A stretch of 64,000 nt of DNA from Pseudomonas sp. PDM05 (GTDB lineage Bacteria > Pseudomonadota > Gammaproteobacteria > Pseudomonadales > Pseudomonadaceae), in NCBI RefSeq assembly GCF_014851685.1, contig NZ_JACVAC010000021.1, forward strand, positions 1-64,000. Reading direction: 5' to 3'. Position numbers and translations under genes: made by a program. How positions within the stretch are numbered: the stretch's first letter is position 1; each line of letters starts with the position of its first letter. This document shows, one piece after another, positions 35,177 through 43,701 of this stretch. Below the pieces are notes generated by a model that was given only the letters and a program-made list of their open reading frames with translations, did no database searches and had not been told where the DNA came from.

Positions 35177-35593
35177 CTATCTTTGCGTAATATTGAACTC
35201 GATTGCAAACTTTTCATTAGCCCCGTCGCGGTTTGATATGAAGTTGGATTTTCCCGTTAGGTGCGATATTTTTTCGATGTAAGTCATCTCGAAAGTACCA
35301 GTGTCTGCGTTATAGAACTCACCACTGCCATTGCTGGGGTTATAAAGGCCAAAGGCCCAGGGCCTGCCATCGAAATCGGTCACTTGGAAGTCTCCCTTAG
35401 ACGTACCATCCACGAGTGCGACATTGAGTTCAATCAGGATCCTATCGCCAGATGGAGATGATACTAACCCCGCCACGATCATGACCCCATTGGCCAAGAA
35501 ATAAAAATCTGTAGCGTGATAAGCGCCGAAGGGCGATTCAGTTACCCTAAAGTAACCTGTGAACTTAGGGTTTTTGTTGGGTGTGGGGTTCAT
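35177..35593 (-). CDS. Small unknown protein behind second lux-box-like site
   Basis: 138-residue protein, no signal peptide, likely all-beta (FTGYFRVTESPFGAYHATDF; RILIELNVALVDGTSKGDF). Ends KFAIEFNITQR. No known domain recognised. AT-richer codons than its neighbours suggest acquisition. GAGAGGAA precedes the ATG, and the same palindrome found before gene 33580-33999 is 81 bp upstream. Possible distant paralogue of that gene. Confidence 0.6.
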   Translation of the reverse strand: MNPTPNKNPKFTGYFRVTESPFGAYHATDFYFLANGVMIVAGLVSSPSGDRILIELNVALVDGTSKGDFQVTDFDGRPWAFGLYNPSNGSGEFYNADTGTFEMTYIEKISHLTGKSNFISNRDGANEKFAIEFNITQR

Positions 35594-35946
35594 GGTGGAT
35601 TCCTCTCGCGTTTTTTATGCGGTGTATCTCTATTTGGAGATGGGTCGAGTATGGGCGGCGAGAGTGGTGTGTCTACTGTCATACTTGACAGTGGTAGCCA
35701 CGTATCTGTTGACGTATGGTTTAAGGTTTTTATATTCGAGTGGGGGGTGGTGTTTTTTATTTCGCTATAGCAAGTTTCGACGTGTCGCTTTTAGTGCTTG
35801 GAAATGAATTGAGTGGTTGATGCAAGCCGCACCAGCGCAGCCGAAGGTGCACTCAGCGGTGGGTCAATTATCGGGTGCAGTGGTGGCTACTCAGCAATCG
35901 GCGCCAAGTACCCTCCCACAGGTTTAGTGTGCTCGGCTTTTGAGCG
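35594..35946. other. Intergenic AT-rich region
   Basis: 353 bp without a credible gene. It contains the promoter of gene 35177-35593 including the palindrome at 35675-35692. An open plus-strand frame of about 80 codons across it overlaps this promoter and lacks support. The stretch after 35813 is GC-rich again and shows nothing recognisable. Confidence 0.5.
35675..35692 (-). promoter_or_regulatory. Lux-box-like palindrome 2
   Basis: ACTGTCA-TACT-TGACAGT, again a perfect 7+7 repeat with CT-N12-AG form, followed on the minus strand by AGAC and, 21 bases after its end, CATACT as possible -10. Distance to the start codon (81 bp) equals that of copy 1 within 2 bases. Confidence 0.55.
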
Positions 35947-36975
35947 TCAGGTACTTTCGCGCACCTGCAACTCAAAGCCCATATCCACCACCGGCTTGGC
36001 CACCTTGTTGCCCGCCATGATCGTCAACAGATGCTCTGCTGAACGCCGACCAATTGCTTCACGCGGCGTGCTGATGCTGCTCAGGCGCGGCACCATGAAC
36101 GATGACGACGGCAAGTCGTTGAAACCCAGCACCGCCACGCGTTCCGGCACCTTGATGCCGTGGCGCAGGGCTTCGAGCAGCGCGCCCTGGGCCAGGTCGT
36201 CATTGCCGAAGAAGATCGCGTCCACATCGGGATGGGCGGCCAGCAACTGCAGGAACAGTTCGCCTCCCAGGCCCACGGAGGACGGGCGTGGCGTCAGCAC
36301 TTCCAGTGCCGGGTCGTACAGGCCGGCCTGTTGCAGCGCCCGGCGGAAACCTTCGCCACGCAGCAGGGTGCGTTGGTCCAGTTGCGCGCCGATATACGCC
36401 AGGCGCTTGCGCCCACGGGCCAGCAGGTGCGCCGCCGCCGTTTCACCGGCTGCCAGTTGCGAGAAGCCTACGCAGTTCACGCCGGCGTTGGGGTCCAGGT
36501 CCATCATGTAGACGCAGGGAACATTGCTGCTCTCGACCATCCGTCGGGCGCTCTCGGTCCGGTCGAAGCCGGTCAGCAGCAAACCCCGTGGCTGGTAGGC
36601 CATGTAGTTGCGCAGCAGGTTTTCTTCTTCATCGCGCGAATAGTGGGAGTTGCCGATCAGCACTTCAAAACCCTTGGGCCGCAGCACTTGGTGGATGGCT
36701 TCGAGGGTTTCGATAAACAGCAGGTTGGACAGCGACGGCACGATCACCACCACCGAATGGCTCTGGGCCGAAGCCAGGGCGCGGGCGGCGGGGTTGACCA
36801 CGTAATTCAACTCGGCAGCGGCGTGCTGGACTTTTTCGACCAGCTCTGTCGCTACGGTGCTGATGCCGCGCAGGGCGCGGGAGGCGGTAATCGGGCTGAC
36901 GCCAGCGAGGCGGGCGACTTCGTTGAGGGTCGGGCGACCCGTGGTGCGCAATTTTTTATCGTTCTTGGAGGTCAT
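35947..36975 (-). CDS. gntR: LacI-type gluconate repressor GntR
   Basis: 342-residue LacI family repressor. The N-terminal HTH is RPTLNEVARLAGVSPITASRALRG near residue 13; a periplasmic-binding-protein-like effector domain follows. It lies divergent from gntK-gntP. Three near-identical 14 bp operators, one in its own upstream region, indicate autoregulation and control of gluconate genes. ATG 36975 is chosen; an in-frame TTG at 36990 is possible, and neither has a clear ribosome-binding site. Confidence 0.93.
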   Translation of the reverse strand: MTSKNDKKLRTTGRPTLNEVARLAGVSPITASRALRGISTVATELVEKVQHAAAELNYVVNPAARALASAQSHSVVVIVPSLSNLLFIETLEAIHQVLRPKGFEVLIGNSHYSRDEEENLLRNYMAYQPRGLLLTGFDRTESARRMVESSNVPCVYMMDLDPNAGVNCVGFSQLAAGETAAAHLLARGRKRLAYIGAQLDQRTLLRGEGFRRALQQAGLYDPALEVLTPRPSSVGLGGELFLQLLAAHPDVDAIFFGNDDLAQGALLEALRHGIKVPERVAVLGFNDLPSSSFMVPRLSSISTPREAIGRRSAEHLLTIMAGNKVAKPVVDMGFELQVREST

Positions 36976-37008
36976 CAGGCGGCTTGCCAAACAAAAATCG
37001 AGGCACTA

Positions 37009-37022
37009 AGGTAGCGCTGTCT
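37009..37022. promoter_or_regulatory. GntR operator 1 (gntR)
   Basis: AGGTAGCGCTGTCT, an imperfect palindrome 34 bp upstream of the gntR start; matches operators 2 and 3. Confidence 0.7.
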
Positions 37023-37160
37023 CCAAAAGGCTGCAAATTCTTGAACAAAGGGTTGCCTGATCCTGTTCAAACGCTTGGAGCGGATGCACGCGTCACTCCA
37101 TAAAAAAAGACAAGACGGCGCGGGAAAAGCCTGTTTTTGCACTAGCCTTACAGCGTGCAA

Positions 37161-37174
37161 AGGTAGCGCTATCT
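37161..37174. promoter_or_regulatory. GntR operator 2 (gntK)
   Basis: AGGTAGCGCTATCT, one base from perfect palindrome, 17 bp upstream of the gntK start codon. Confidence 0.75.
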
Positions 37175-37191
37175 GCGTCCTGAGGTGTTTC

Positions 37192-37725
37192 ATGAGTCAA
37201 CCTGTTACTGCCCTGGTCATCATGGGTGTTGCTGGCTGTGGCAAGACCAGCGTCAGCGAAGCCGTGTGCCGTCTGAACGGCGCTACCGCCATCGAAGGCG
37301 ACAGCTTCCACCCTGCCGCCAACATCGAAAAGATGAGCGCCGGCCACCCCCTCAACGACGACGACCGCGCCGGCTGGCTCGACATCCTTTGCGATGAACT
37401 GCGCCGTTCGCTAAAAGCCGGCGAACACCCGGTGCTCACCTGCTCGGCCCTCAAGAAGAAATACCGCGACCACCTGCGCGAAGCCGCGCCGGGCCTGGGT
37501 TTCGTGTTTCTGGAGTTGAGCCGTGAAGTGGCGTCCGACCGCGTGTCCCATCGACCCGGCCATTTCATGCCGGCAAGCCTGATCGACAGCCAGTTCGCCA
37601 CCCTTGAATCGCCCGTGGGCGAGCCGCTGACCCTGGCCCTCAACGCCAGCGTCGACAGCGTCGAGCAATTGGCCGAGCAGACCCATGCCTGGTGGCTGCA
37701 ACACGGCTTCGAACCTTCCAAGTGA
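37192..37725 (+). CDS. gntK: Gluconokinase
   Basis: 177-residue kinase phosphorylating gluconate to 6-phosphogluconate. The P-loop is MGVAGCGKTSVSEAV near residue 11, followed by EGDSFHPAANIEKMSAGHPL and DDDRAGWL, hallmarks of GntK. The ATG at 37192 (MSQPVTALV) fits length. It feeds the Entner-Doudoroff pathway shared with zwf-pgl-eda earlier in the window. Directly preceded by a GntR operator. Confidence 0.95.
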   Translation: MSQPVTALVIMGVAGCGKTSVSEAVCRLNGATAIEGDSFHPAANIEKMSAGHPLNDDDRAGWLDILCDELRRSLKAGEHPVLTCSALKKKYRDHLREAAPGLGFVFLELSREVASDRVSHRPGHFMPASLIDSQFATLESPVGEPLTLALNASVDSVEQLAEQTHAWWLQHGFEPSK

Positions 37726-37739
37726 TTTTTTGCCGGAAA

Positions 37740-37753
37740 AGATAGCGCTATCT
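37740..37753. promoter_or_regulatory. GntR operator 3 (gntP)
   Basis: AGATAGCGCTATCT is a perfect 14 bp palindrome between gntK and gntP, giving gntP its own regulated promoter. Confidence 0.75.
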
Positions 37754-37779
37754 ACGGCAGGAAATTCAACACCCGCTTT

Positions 37780-37793
37780 AATAACAACAACAA
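37780..37793 (+). promoter_or_regulatory. AANAANAA motif in gntP leader
   Basis: AATAACAACAACAA directly precedes CAGGAG, the ribosome-binding site of gntP. It contains overlapping Hfq/Crc consensus motifs and is the strongest in the window. Confidence 0.6.
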
Positions 37794-37809
37794 ACAGGAG
37801 AGACCCCCC

Positions 37810-39162
37810 ATGTTTGGCATGTCCCACGAGTCCTACCTGCTGCTAGATGCAGTGGTCACTATCATCGGGTTGATCGTTCTGATCACCAAGTTCAAGGTTC
37901 ATCCGTTCATTGCACTGATCATCGCGGCCGGCTTCCTCGGCCTGACCTCGGGCATGCCCGTGGACAAGATCATCAAGGCGTTCCAGGACGGCTTCGGCGG
38001 TGTGCTCGGCTTTGTCGGCATTATCCTCGCGCTGGGTACGATGCTCGGCAAGATGATGGCTGAATCCGGCGGTGCCGATCAGATCGCCCAGACCCTGATC
38101 CGTGCCTTCGGCAAGGAAAAGGTCCAGTGGGCCATGATGTTCGCCGCGTTCCTGGTGGGCATCCCGCTGTTCTTCGAGATCGGTTTTGTACTGCTGATCC
38201 CGCTGGTATTCATCGTCGCGCGCCGCACCGGCGTGTCGCTGATCAAGATCGGCATCCCGCTGCTCGCCGGCCTCTCGGCGGTGCACGGCCTGGTGCCACC
38301 GCACCCGGGCCCGCTGCTGGCCATCGGCGTGTTTGGCGCGGACATCGGCAAGACCATCCTGTACGGCCTGATCGTGGCACTGCCGACCGCCATCATTGCC
38401 GGCCCGATCTTCGGTACGTTTATCGCCAAGTACATCCCGGGCAATCCGTCCCAGGAACTGGTCGATCAACTGGCCCGCGAGTCGCAACACAAGTCGCTGC
38501 CGAGCTTCAGCATCACCCTGATCACCGTGCTGCTGCCGGTGTTCCTGATGCTGCTGAAAACCTTTGCCGACATCGGTCTGCCGGACGGCCATATCGTGCG
38601 CAACTGGATGGACATGATCGGTCACCCGATCTCCGCCCTGTTGCTGGCATTGTTGCTGTCGCTGTACACCTTTGGCCATCGCCAGGGCATCCACTCCAAG
38701 CAGATCCTCAAATTGCTCGACGCCAGCCTTGCGCCGACCGCCGCGATCATCCTGATCATCGGTGCCGGTGGTGGCTTCAAGCAGATGCTGGTGACCAGTG
38801 GTGTGGGCGATGTGATCGGCCATATGGCGGTGAACGCACAGATCAACCCGATCCTGCTGGCGTGGCTGGTGGCGGCGGTGATCCGCGTGGCGACCGGTTC
38901 GGCGACCGTGGCGACCATTACTGGCGCGGGCATCGTGGTGCCGGTGGTGGGCATGATTCCAGGGGTTAACCGCGAGCTGCTGGTGCTGGCGACGGGGGCG
39001 GGGTCGTTGATCCTGTCGCACGTCAACGATGCGGGCTTCTGGCTGGTGAAGCAGTACTTCAACATGACCGTGGCGGAAACGTTCAAGACGTGGACGGCGA
39101 TGGAGACGATTCTGTCTGTGGTCGCGCTGATCTTCATCATGCTGTTGTCGCTGGTGGTGTAA
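37810..39162 (+). CDS. gntP: Gluconate permease GntP
   Basis: 450-residue inner-membrane symporter of the GntP family with about 12-14 hydrophobic segments. Family-typical stretches are VQWAMMFAAFLVGIPLFFEI, LVPPHPGPLLAIG and ILSHVNDAGFWLVKQYFNM. It imports gluconate for GntK. CAGGAGAGACC precedes the ATG. Regulated by operator 3 and probably by Crc. Followed by a REPIN. Confidence 0.95.
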   Translation: MFGMSHESYLLLDAVVTIIGLIVLITKFKVHPFIALIIAAGFLGLTSGMPVDKIIKAFQDGFGGVLGFVGIILALGTMLGKMMAESGGADQIAQTLIRAFGKEKVQWAMMFAAFLVGIPLFFEIGFVLLIPLVFIVARRTGVSLIKIGIPLLAGLSAVHGLVPPHPGPLLAIGVFGADIGKTILYGLIVALPTAIIAGPIFGTFIAKYIPGNPSQELVDQLARESQHKSLPSFSITLITVLLPVFLMLLKTFADIGLPDGHIVRNWMDMIGHPISALLLALLLSLYTFGHRQGIHSKQILKLLDASLAPTAAIILIIGAGGGFKQMLVTSGVGDVIGHMAVNAQINPILLAWLVAAVIRVATGSATVATITGAGIVVPVVGMIPGVNRELLVLATGAGSLILSHVNDAGFWLVKQYFNMTVAETFKTWTAMETILSVVALIFIMLLSLVV

Positions 39163-39201
39163 CAGGTACACCACAAAGGTAGGGTTCAAACCCAACCCAA
39201 A

Positions 39202-39291
39202 TGTGGGAGCGGGCTTGCTCGCGAATGCGGTGGATCAGTCACCCAATACATTAACTGATCCACCGCATTCGCGAGCAAGCCCGCTCCCACA
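39202..39291. repeat. REPIN
   Basis: Inverted TGTGGGAGCGGGCTTGCTCG halves, 90 bp, between convergent gntP and the aminotransferase gene. Confidence 0.9.
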
Positions 39292-39322
39292 GTTTTGACC
39301 ATATTCCTACAGGTTGATCGGG

Positions 39323-40534
39323 TCAGGCTTTAGGGCCTAGGCCATCAGCCCTGAACATCCCGCGAATCCCCCGCACCGCCTGCCGTATCCGGTCCTGGTT
39401 CTCGATCAGCGCAAAGCGCACATGATCGTCGCCATACTCACCAAAGCCGATGCCCGGCGACACACACACCTTCGCCTCCAGCAGCAGCTTCTTGGCAAAT
39501 TCCAGCGAGCCCATTTCGGCGTACGCCTCGGGAATTTTCGCCCAGACGTACATCGACGCCTTCGGATTTTCCACCATCCAGCCCAGTTCATGCAGGCCCT
39601 TGACCAGCACGTTGCGGCGCTGGCGATACTGCTCGGCAATGTCCTTCACGCACTGTTGGTCGCCTTCCAGCGCGGCAATCGCCGCCACTTGCAGCGGGGT
39701 GAAGGTGCCGTAGTCGTGGTAGCTCTTGATGCGCGCCAGGGCGTTGACCAGTTCCGGGTTACCCACCATGAAACCGATGCGCCAGCCGGCCATGTTGTAG
39801 CTCTTGGACAGGGTGAAGAACTCCACCGCAATGTCCTTGGCACCGGGCACTTGCATGATCGACGGGGCTTTCCAGCCGTCGTAGACGATGTCGGCGTAGG
39901 CCAGGTCGTGGATTACCAGCACGTCATATTGCTTGGCCAGGGCGATCACGCGCTCGAAGAAGTCCAGCTCCACGCACTGCGCGGTGGGGTTGGACGGAAA
40001 GCCCAGGATCATCATCTTTGGCTTGGGGATCGAGCCGCGAATCGCCCGTTCCAGCTCGGCGAAGAAGTCCACGCCAGGCACCAGCGGTACCGAGCGCACC
40101 TGGGCGCCGGCAATCACGGCACCGTAGATGTGGATCGGGTAGCTGGGGTTGGGCACCAGCACGGTGTCGCCCTGGTCCAGGGTGGCCAGCATCAAGTGCG
40201 CCAGGCCTTCCTTGGAACCGATGGTCACGATGGCTTCCGACTCGGGGTCGATGTCCACTTCATAACGGTCCTTGTACCAGCGCGAAATCGCCCGGCGCAG
40301 ACGCGGAATGCCTTTGGAGGTGGAGTAGCCGTGGGTGTCTTCACGCTGGGCCACTTGTACGAGTTTCTCGACAATGTGCGGCGGCGTGGGGCCGTCGGGG
40401 TTGCCCATGCTCAAGTCGATGATGTCTTCGCCGCGCCGACGCGCAGCCATCTTCAGCTCGGCAGTGATATTGAAAACGTAAGGGGGGAGTCGATCTATGC
40501 GCGCAAAGCGGCGCGGCGAACCTTGGTCGGCCAT
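39323..40534 (-). CDS. alaC: AlaC-type alanine aminotransferase
   Basis: 403-residue class I/II PLP aminotransferase. Characteristic regions are DLSMGNPDGPTPPHIVEKL, VPNPSYPIHIYGAVIAG, HDLAYADIVYDGW and the Schiff-base Lys in FTLSKSYNMAGWRIGF. This N-terminus and the PNPSYPIH motif fit AlaC, which makes alanine from pyruvate and glutamate. Divergent from the GyrI-like gene. The AlaC name is by resemblance; a related transaminase is possible. Confidence 0.88.
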   Translation of the reverse strand: MADQGSPRRFARIDRLPPYVFNITAELKMAARRRGEDIIDLSMGNPDGPTPPHIVEKLVQVAQREDTHGYSTSKGIPRLRRAISRWYKDRYEVDIDPESEAIVTIGSKEGLAHLMLATLDQGDTVLVPNPSYPIHIYGAVIAGAQVRSVPLVPGVDFFAELERAIRGSIPKPKMMILGFPSNPTAQCVELDFFERVIALAKQYDVLVIHDLAYADIVYDGWKAPSIMQVPGAKDIAVEFFTLSKSYNMAGWRIGFMVGNPELVNALARIKSYHDYGTFTPLQVAAIAALEGDQQCVKDIAEQYRQRRNVLVKGLHELGWMVENPKASMYVWAKIPEAYAEMGSLEFAKKLLLEAKVCVSPGIGFGEYGDDHVRFALIENQDRIRQAVRGIRGMFRADGLGPKA

Positions 40535-40730
40535 TGTTGCCTCGAGAGTACGTAAGCGCCCGGAACCGTCCGAGCGACGTTGGCCACTGCGGTGGCCTGC
40601 GGGGCAGACAATACGGTCGATGATGGCCAGTTGTCCAGATGCGTAGGAAAATTTTCTGCTTGGAGTGCAGCGTCGATATAGCCCTATACTCGATGCGGGT
40701 TTGTTCCCCTATAAGAAGGAGACTGTTCCA

Positions 40731-41210
40731 ATGGATCAGCAGACAACACAACCGTTAGAGCCACGCATGGAAGAGGGTAAAGCCCTGGTGATCGCCGGTG
40801 TACAAGGGCGTTATTCGAAGGCCACCGTGGGTGATATTCCCAAATTGTGGGAGTTGTTCGACACCTGCATCAAAGACATCAAGCAACGCGTCGGCGGCGT
40901 GACTTACGGGGTGTGCCATAACCCCAACCACGGCGAGTTCGACTACATGGCCGGGGTTGAAGTGCCGCGTAAAAGCGATGTGCCCGGTAACTTCGAAACC
41001 GTTGAAATCCCGGCCCATCGCTACGCCGTGTTCCCGCATTACGGGCCGGTACAGGCGCTGGAGCAGACCTATGAACGCATCATGTTCGAGTGGTTGCCGC
41101 ACTCGGGCTTCAAGGTGGCGGGGCCGGATTTCGAGCGTTACAGCGCGGATTTTGATGTGACGAAGGGCACGGGGACGGTGGAGGTCTGGCTGCCGGTGGA
41201 GCCCAAGTAA
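40731..41210 (+). CDS. GyrI-like/AraC effector-binding domain protein
   Basis: 159-residue stand-alone GyrI-like effector-binding protein. Typical elements are VAGVQGRYSKATVGDIPKLW at the start, YGVCHNPNHGEFDYMAGVEV and IPAHRYAVFPHYGPVQALEQ. It lacks a DNA-binding part. The family includes small-molecule binders and putative hydrolases. ATG 40731 is preceded by AAGGAG. Single gene. Confidence 0.85.
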   Translation: MDQQTTQPLEPRMEEGKALVIAGVQGRYSKATVGDIPKLWELFDTCIKDIKQRVGGVTYGVCHNPNHGEFDYMAGVEVPRKSDVPGNFETVEIPAHRYAVFPHYGPVQALEQTYERIMFEWLPHSGFKVAGPDFERYSADFDVTKGTGTVEVWLPVEPK

Positions 41211-41222
41211 ACCCATCGATCT

Positions 41223-41317
41223 CTGTGGCGAGGGCGCCTGCTGGCGCTGGACTGCGCAGCAGGCCCCTCGCTGGGGGACGCTTCGTGCCCCAACGGGAGC
41301 AAGCGCCCTCGCTACAG
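41223..41317. repeat. REP-like inverted repeat, third family
   Basis: CTGTGGCGAGGGCGC ... GCGCCCTCGCTACAG with internal dyad GCCTGCTGGCGC/GCGCAGCAGGC. The end overlaps the last codons of the GNAT gene by 6 bp. Confidence 0.7.
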
Positions 41318-41821
41318 GTCTAGCGTCGTTGACTCGGCAATGGCGCATTTCAACCTGCGCTCATACCCCGCCCGCGCCTTGTACGCCTCCCCGCAATCCA
41401 CCCATCCAGCTCCAAGATACAAGCCCATTGCCGCCACATTTTCGGTGTCCACCGACAACTCGATCCCCTTGATCTGCGGCCACGCCAGCAACGCCGCAGC
41501 GGGCAGCGCCTGCAAGCACGCCTTGCCGAACCCGCGCCCTTGTTGGCCACGATCGACTTGCAGCGCATGCAGCGTGGCGCTGTGCTCGTCGGCCCAATGG
41601 GGCAGGCACGGCGGGCGTTTGAGCAGCAGGAAAGCCACGGGCTGGTCGTCTGCGAGGAGGGCGAAGCCTTTGATGCCAGGGTTGGGGTTGACCCGCAGGC
41701 TGTTCAGCGCGCAGTAGATGTCGCCGCAAAACGGCAGCTGTTCGGGGTGCACTTGCAGGCTGTCGAGCTGCTGTTTTTGCAACATGCTCAACGTCTCATA
41801 GGGGACGAGGCGGGTTTCCAT
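41312..41821 (-). CDS. GNAT N-acetyltransferase
   Basis: 169-residue GNAT protein. The acetyl-CoA motif appears as LQVDRGQQGRGFGKACLQAL near residue 96, and the later VDTENVAAMGLYLGAGWVDCG is motif B-like. ATG 41821 (METRLVPYETLSM) is chosen; the frame is open upstream without support. Convergent with the GyrI-like gene. Substrate unknown. Confidence 0.85.
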   Translation of the reverse strand: METRLVPYETLSMLQKQQLDSLQVHPEQLPFCGDIYCALNSLRVNPNPGIKGFALLADDQPVAFLLLKRPPCLPHWADEHSATLHALQVDRGQQGRGFGKACLQALPAAALLAWPQIKGIELSVDTENVAAMGLYLGAGWVDCGEAYKARAGYERRLKCAIAESTTLDL

Positions 41822-41978
41822 CGGGGCTGCATCCCAAATACTACAAAGAGGCGCGGATTCTAGCGGGTTTGGCGCCGGTCTGGTCGAGTGCCACCTCCCG
41901 GCGCTGCGAACTATAGTGAATGCCGTGCACCGTTGACTCTCTGAACACAACAAACATAAGACTCAGGAGGTTTATTCC

Positions 41979-42458
41979 ATGTCTACCCAACCTGCCGAAT
42001 TTGAGTTGTCCATCAGCCGTGTGATCGACGCGCCCCGCAGCCGAATGTTCCGCGCCTGGACCGAGCCGGCTCTGCTGCAACAATGGTGGGGCCCCCACGG
42101 CATGACCACCCCTGAGTGCGAAATGAACCTGTGGGTCGGTGGGCTGTTTCGCACCCTGATGCGCGCGCCCGACGGCAGCGAATACCCGACCGAGGGCGTG
42201 TTCCTGGAAATCGTCGCGCCCCAGCGGCTGGTGTTTACCGATGCGTTCAGGCCGGGGTGGATGCCCTCGGGCAAGGCGTTCATGACGGCAGAAGTGACGT
42301 TGCAGGAGGTCGAGGGCAACAAGACGCTCTATACCGCGCGGGCGATGCACTGGAGTGCTGAGGATAAACAGGCCCACGAAGCGATGGGCTTTCATGACGG
42401 CTGGGGCCAGAGCCTGGATCGCTTGGTGACGCTGGTCACAACCGGCATGCGCGATTGA
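41979..42458 (+). CDS. SRPBCC (AHSA1-like) domain protein
   Basis: 159-residue START/Bet v1-like protein of the AHSA1 group. The typical beginning ISRVIDAPRSRMFRAWTEPALLQQWWGP and the ending HDGWGQSLDRLVTLV are clear. The fold binds hydrophobic ligands; no function is established for this subgroup. CAGGAGG precedes the ATG. Single gene, divergent from GNAT. Confidence 0.88.
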   Translation: MSTQPAEFELSISRVIDAPRSRMFRAWTEPALLQQWWGPHGMTTPECEMNLWVGGLFRTLMRAPDGSEYPTEGVFLEIVAPQRLVFTDAFRPGWMPSGKAFMTAEVTLQEVEGNKTLYTARAMHWSAEDKQAHEAMGFHDGWGQSLDRLVTLVTTGMRD

Positions 42459-42759
42459 CCAGGCGGTAGGCGATCAACACTGTGGGAGATTCTATGGGTG
42501 AGGGGCAGCATATCCGCCAGCAGTACCGCCGCCTTCGCAGCCTCGCCAAAGCTCGACAACTGCCACAGGGAATTGGCAGTGCCTGGGCGATCTCCTGCCG
42601 AGCGCCTACTGCCCATCAACACCGATCACCTGTGGGAGCGGGCTTGCCCGCGAAAGCGGCGGTTCAGCCAACACCTCCACCAACAGTGCCGCCGCCTTCG
42701 CAGCCTCGCTAAAGCTCGACACATTTGCTCTGCATTGTTGCGCCCAGCATATTCGGGCA
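42459..42759. repeat. Intergenic repeats (40 bp direct repeat plus REP)
   Basis: 301 bp without a gene. A 40 bp sequence occurs at 42518-42557 and 42681-42720 (differences only at four positions; core GCCGCCTTCGCAGCCTCG). A single REP half TGTGGGAGCGGGCTTGCCCG lies between them at 42631-42650. It appears to be a repeat cluster. Confidence 0.75.
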
Positions 42760-43614
42760 TCACTCCAACATCTTGCCCAGTAACCAGCTCCCCGCCGGCC
42801 CCGGCGGGTGGTGGCGGGACCACAGGGCATCCACCGCCACCGACCGTGGCCAACTGCGGGCCTTGAGCTCCACCAGGCGGCCGCCGTCAAAACGCTCCAC
42901 CAGCCAGCGCGGCAGCGGTGCCCAGCCAAAGCCGAGCTGGGCCATCTCCATCAACATCAAGTAACTGGGCGCCGACCACACCCGCCCGCTGGCACGGGTT
43001 TCAGTCGGGTTGATGATACTCGCCAGGCGCAGTTCGCGGTGTTGGCGCAGGGTGTCGACGGGGATGCTTTTCAGCCTGGCCAGCGGATGTTCGGGCGCGG
43101 CAAACAGGGCGATTTCCGTGCGCTCTTGCACTGGCGCGCCGGTGAGGTCGGGCGGGTAAGTCTCCTGTTGTTCGATAAACGCGATCTGCGCCCGGCCGCT
43201 CTGTACCAGGGCGATCAAGTCTTCGCACTCGGCGATCAAGCATTCCAGTTCAAGGTCCGGATAACGCTGTTCAAACGCACTGAGGGCCACTTCAAAGCGG
43301 TCGGACTGGTAGGTGTCGGACATCGCAATCGTCAGCTTCGGCTCCAGGCCCTGGGACAACTGGCTCGCCGCCAATTCCAGGCGGCTGCTGGCTTCCAGCA
43401 CCTGTTCGGCGCGTTGCAGCAACACATGCCCGGCCGGGGTCAGCGTTGGCTTGCGGCTGCTGCGATCAAACAGCACCACGTCCAGGTCGATCTCCAGGCT
43501 CGCCACCGCCGCGCTGACTGTGGATTGGCTCTTGCCCAGCTTGCGCGCCGCCGCCGAAAACGAGCCCTGGGTCGCCGCCTGGACAAACGCCTGGAGCACT
43601 TCATGTGAGGCCAT
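42760..43614 (-). CDS. LysR-type transcriptional regulator
   Basis: 284-residue LysR regulator. HTH at about residues 5-60 (GSFSAAARKLGKSQSTVSAAVASLE), then the effector domain. It is divergent from the PACE efflux gene with an 87 bp gap. PACE genes are commonly paired with a divergent LysR regulator, which suggests it controls that gene. Confidence 0.88.
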   Translation of the reverse strand: MASHEVLQAFVQAATQGSFSAAARKLGKSQSTVSAAVASLEIDLDVVLFDRSSRKPTLTPAGHVLLQRAEQVLEASSRLELAASQLSQGLEPKLTIAMSDTYQSDRFEVALSAFEQRYPDLELECLIAECEDLIALVQSGRAQIAFIEQQETYPPDLTGAPVQERTEIALFAAPEHPLARLKSIPVDTLRQHRELRLASIINPTETRASGRVWSAPSYLMLMEMAQLGFGWAPLPRWLVERFDGGRLVELKARSWPRSVAVDALWSRHHPPGPAGSWLLGKMLE

Positions 43615-43701
43615 GACTATCGCCTTGATCGATGGTTATTGGTTATGAAGTATCGGCACAAGGGGTAATGATGGCAACCTCTTCACTCACGGAGCCGGGC
43701 C

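Noticed and set aside
35559..35807. 82-codon hydrophobic plus-strand frame
   Set aside because: It overlaps the promoter and start of the gene at 35177-35593, has no ribosome-binding site and looks like AT-rich antisense noise.
37843..39195. 450-codon minus-strand frame opposite gntP
   Set aside because: Mirror of a transporter gene, with implausible Gln/His/Asp-rich sequence.
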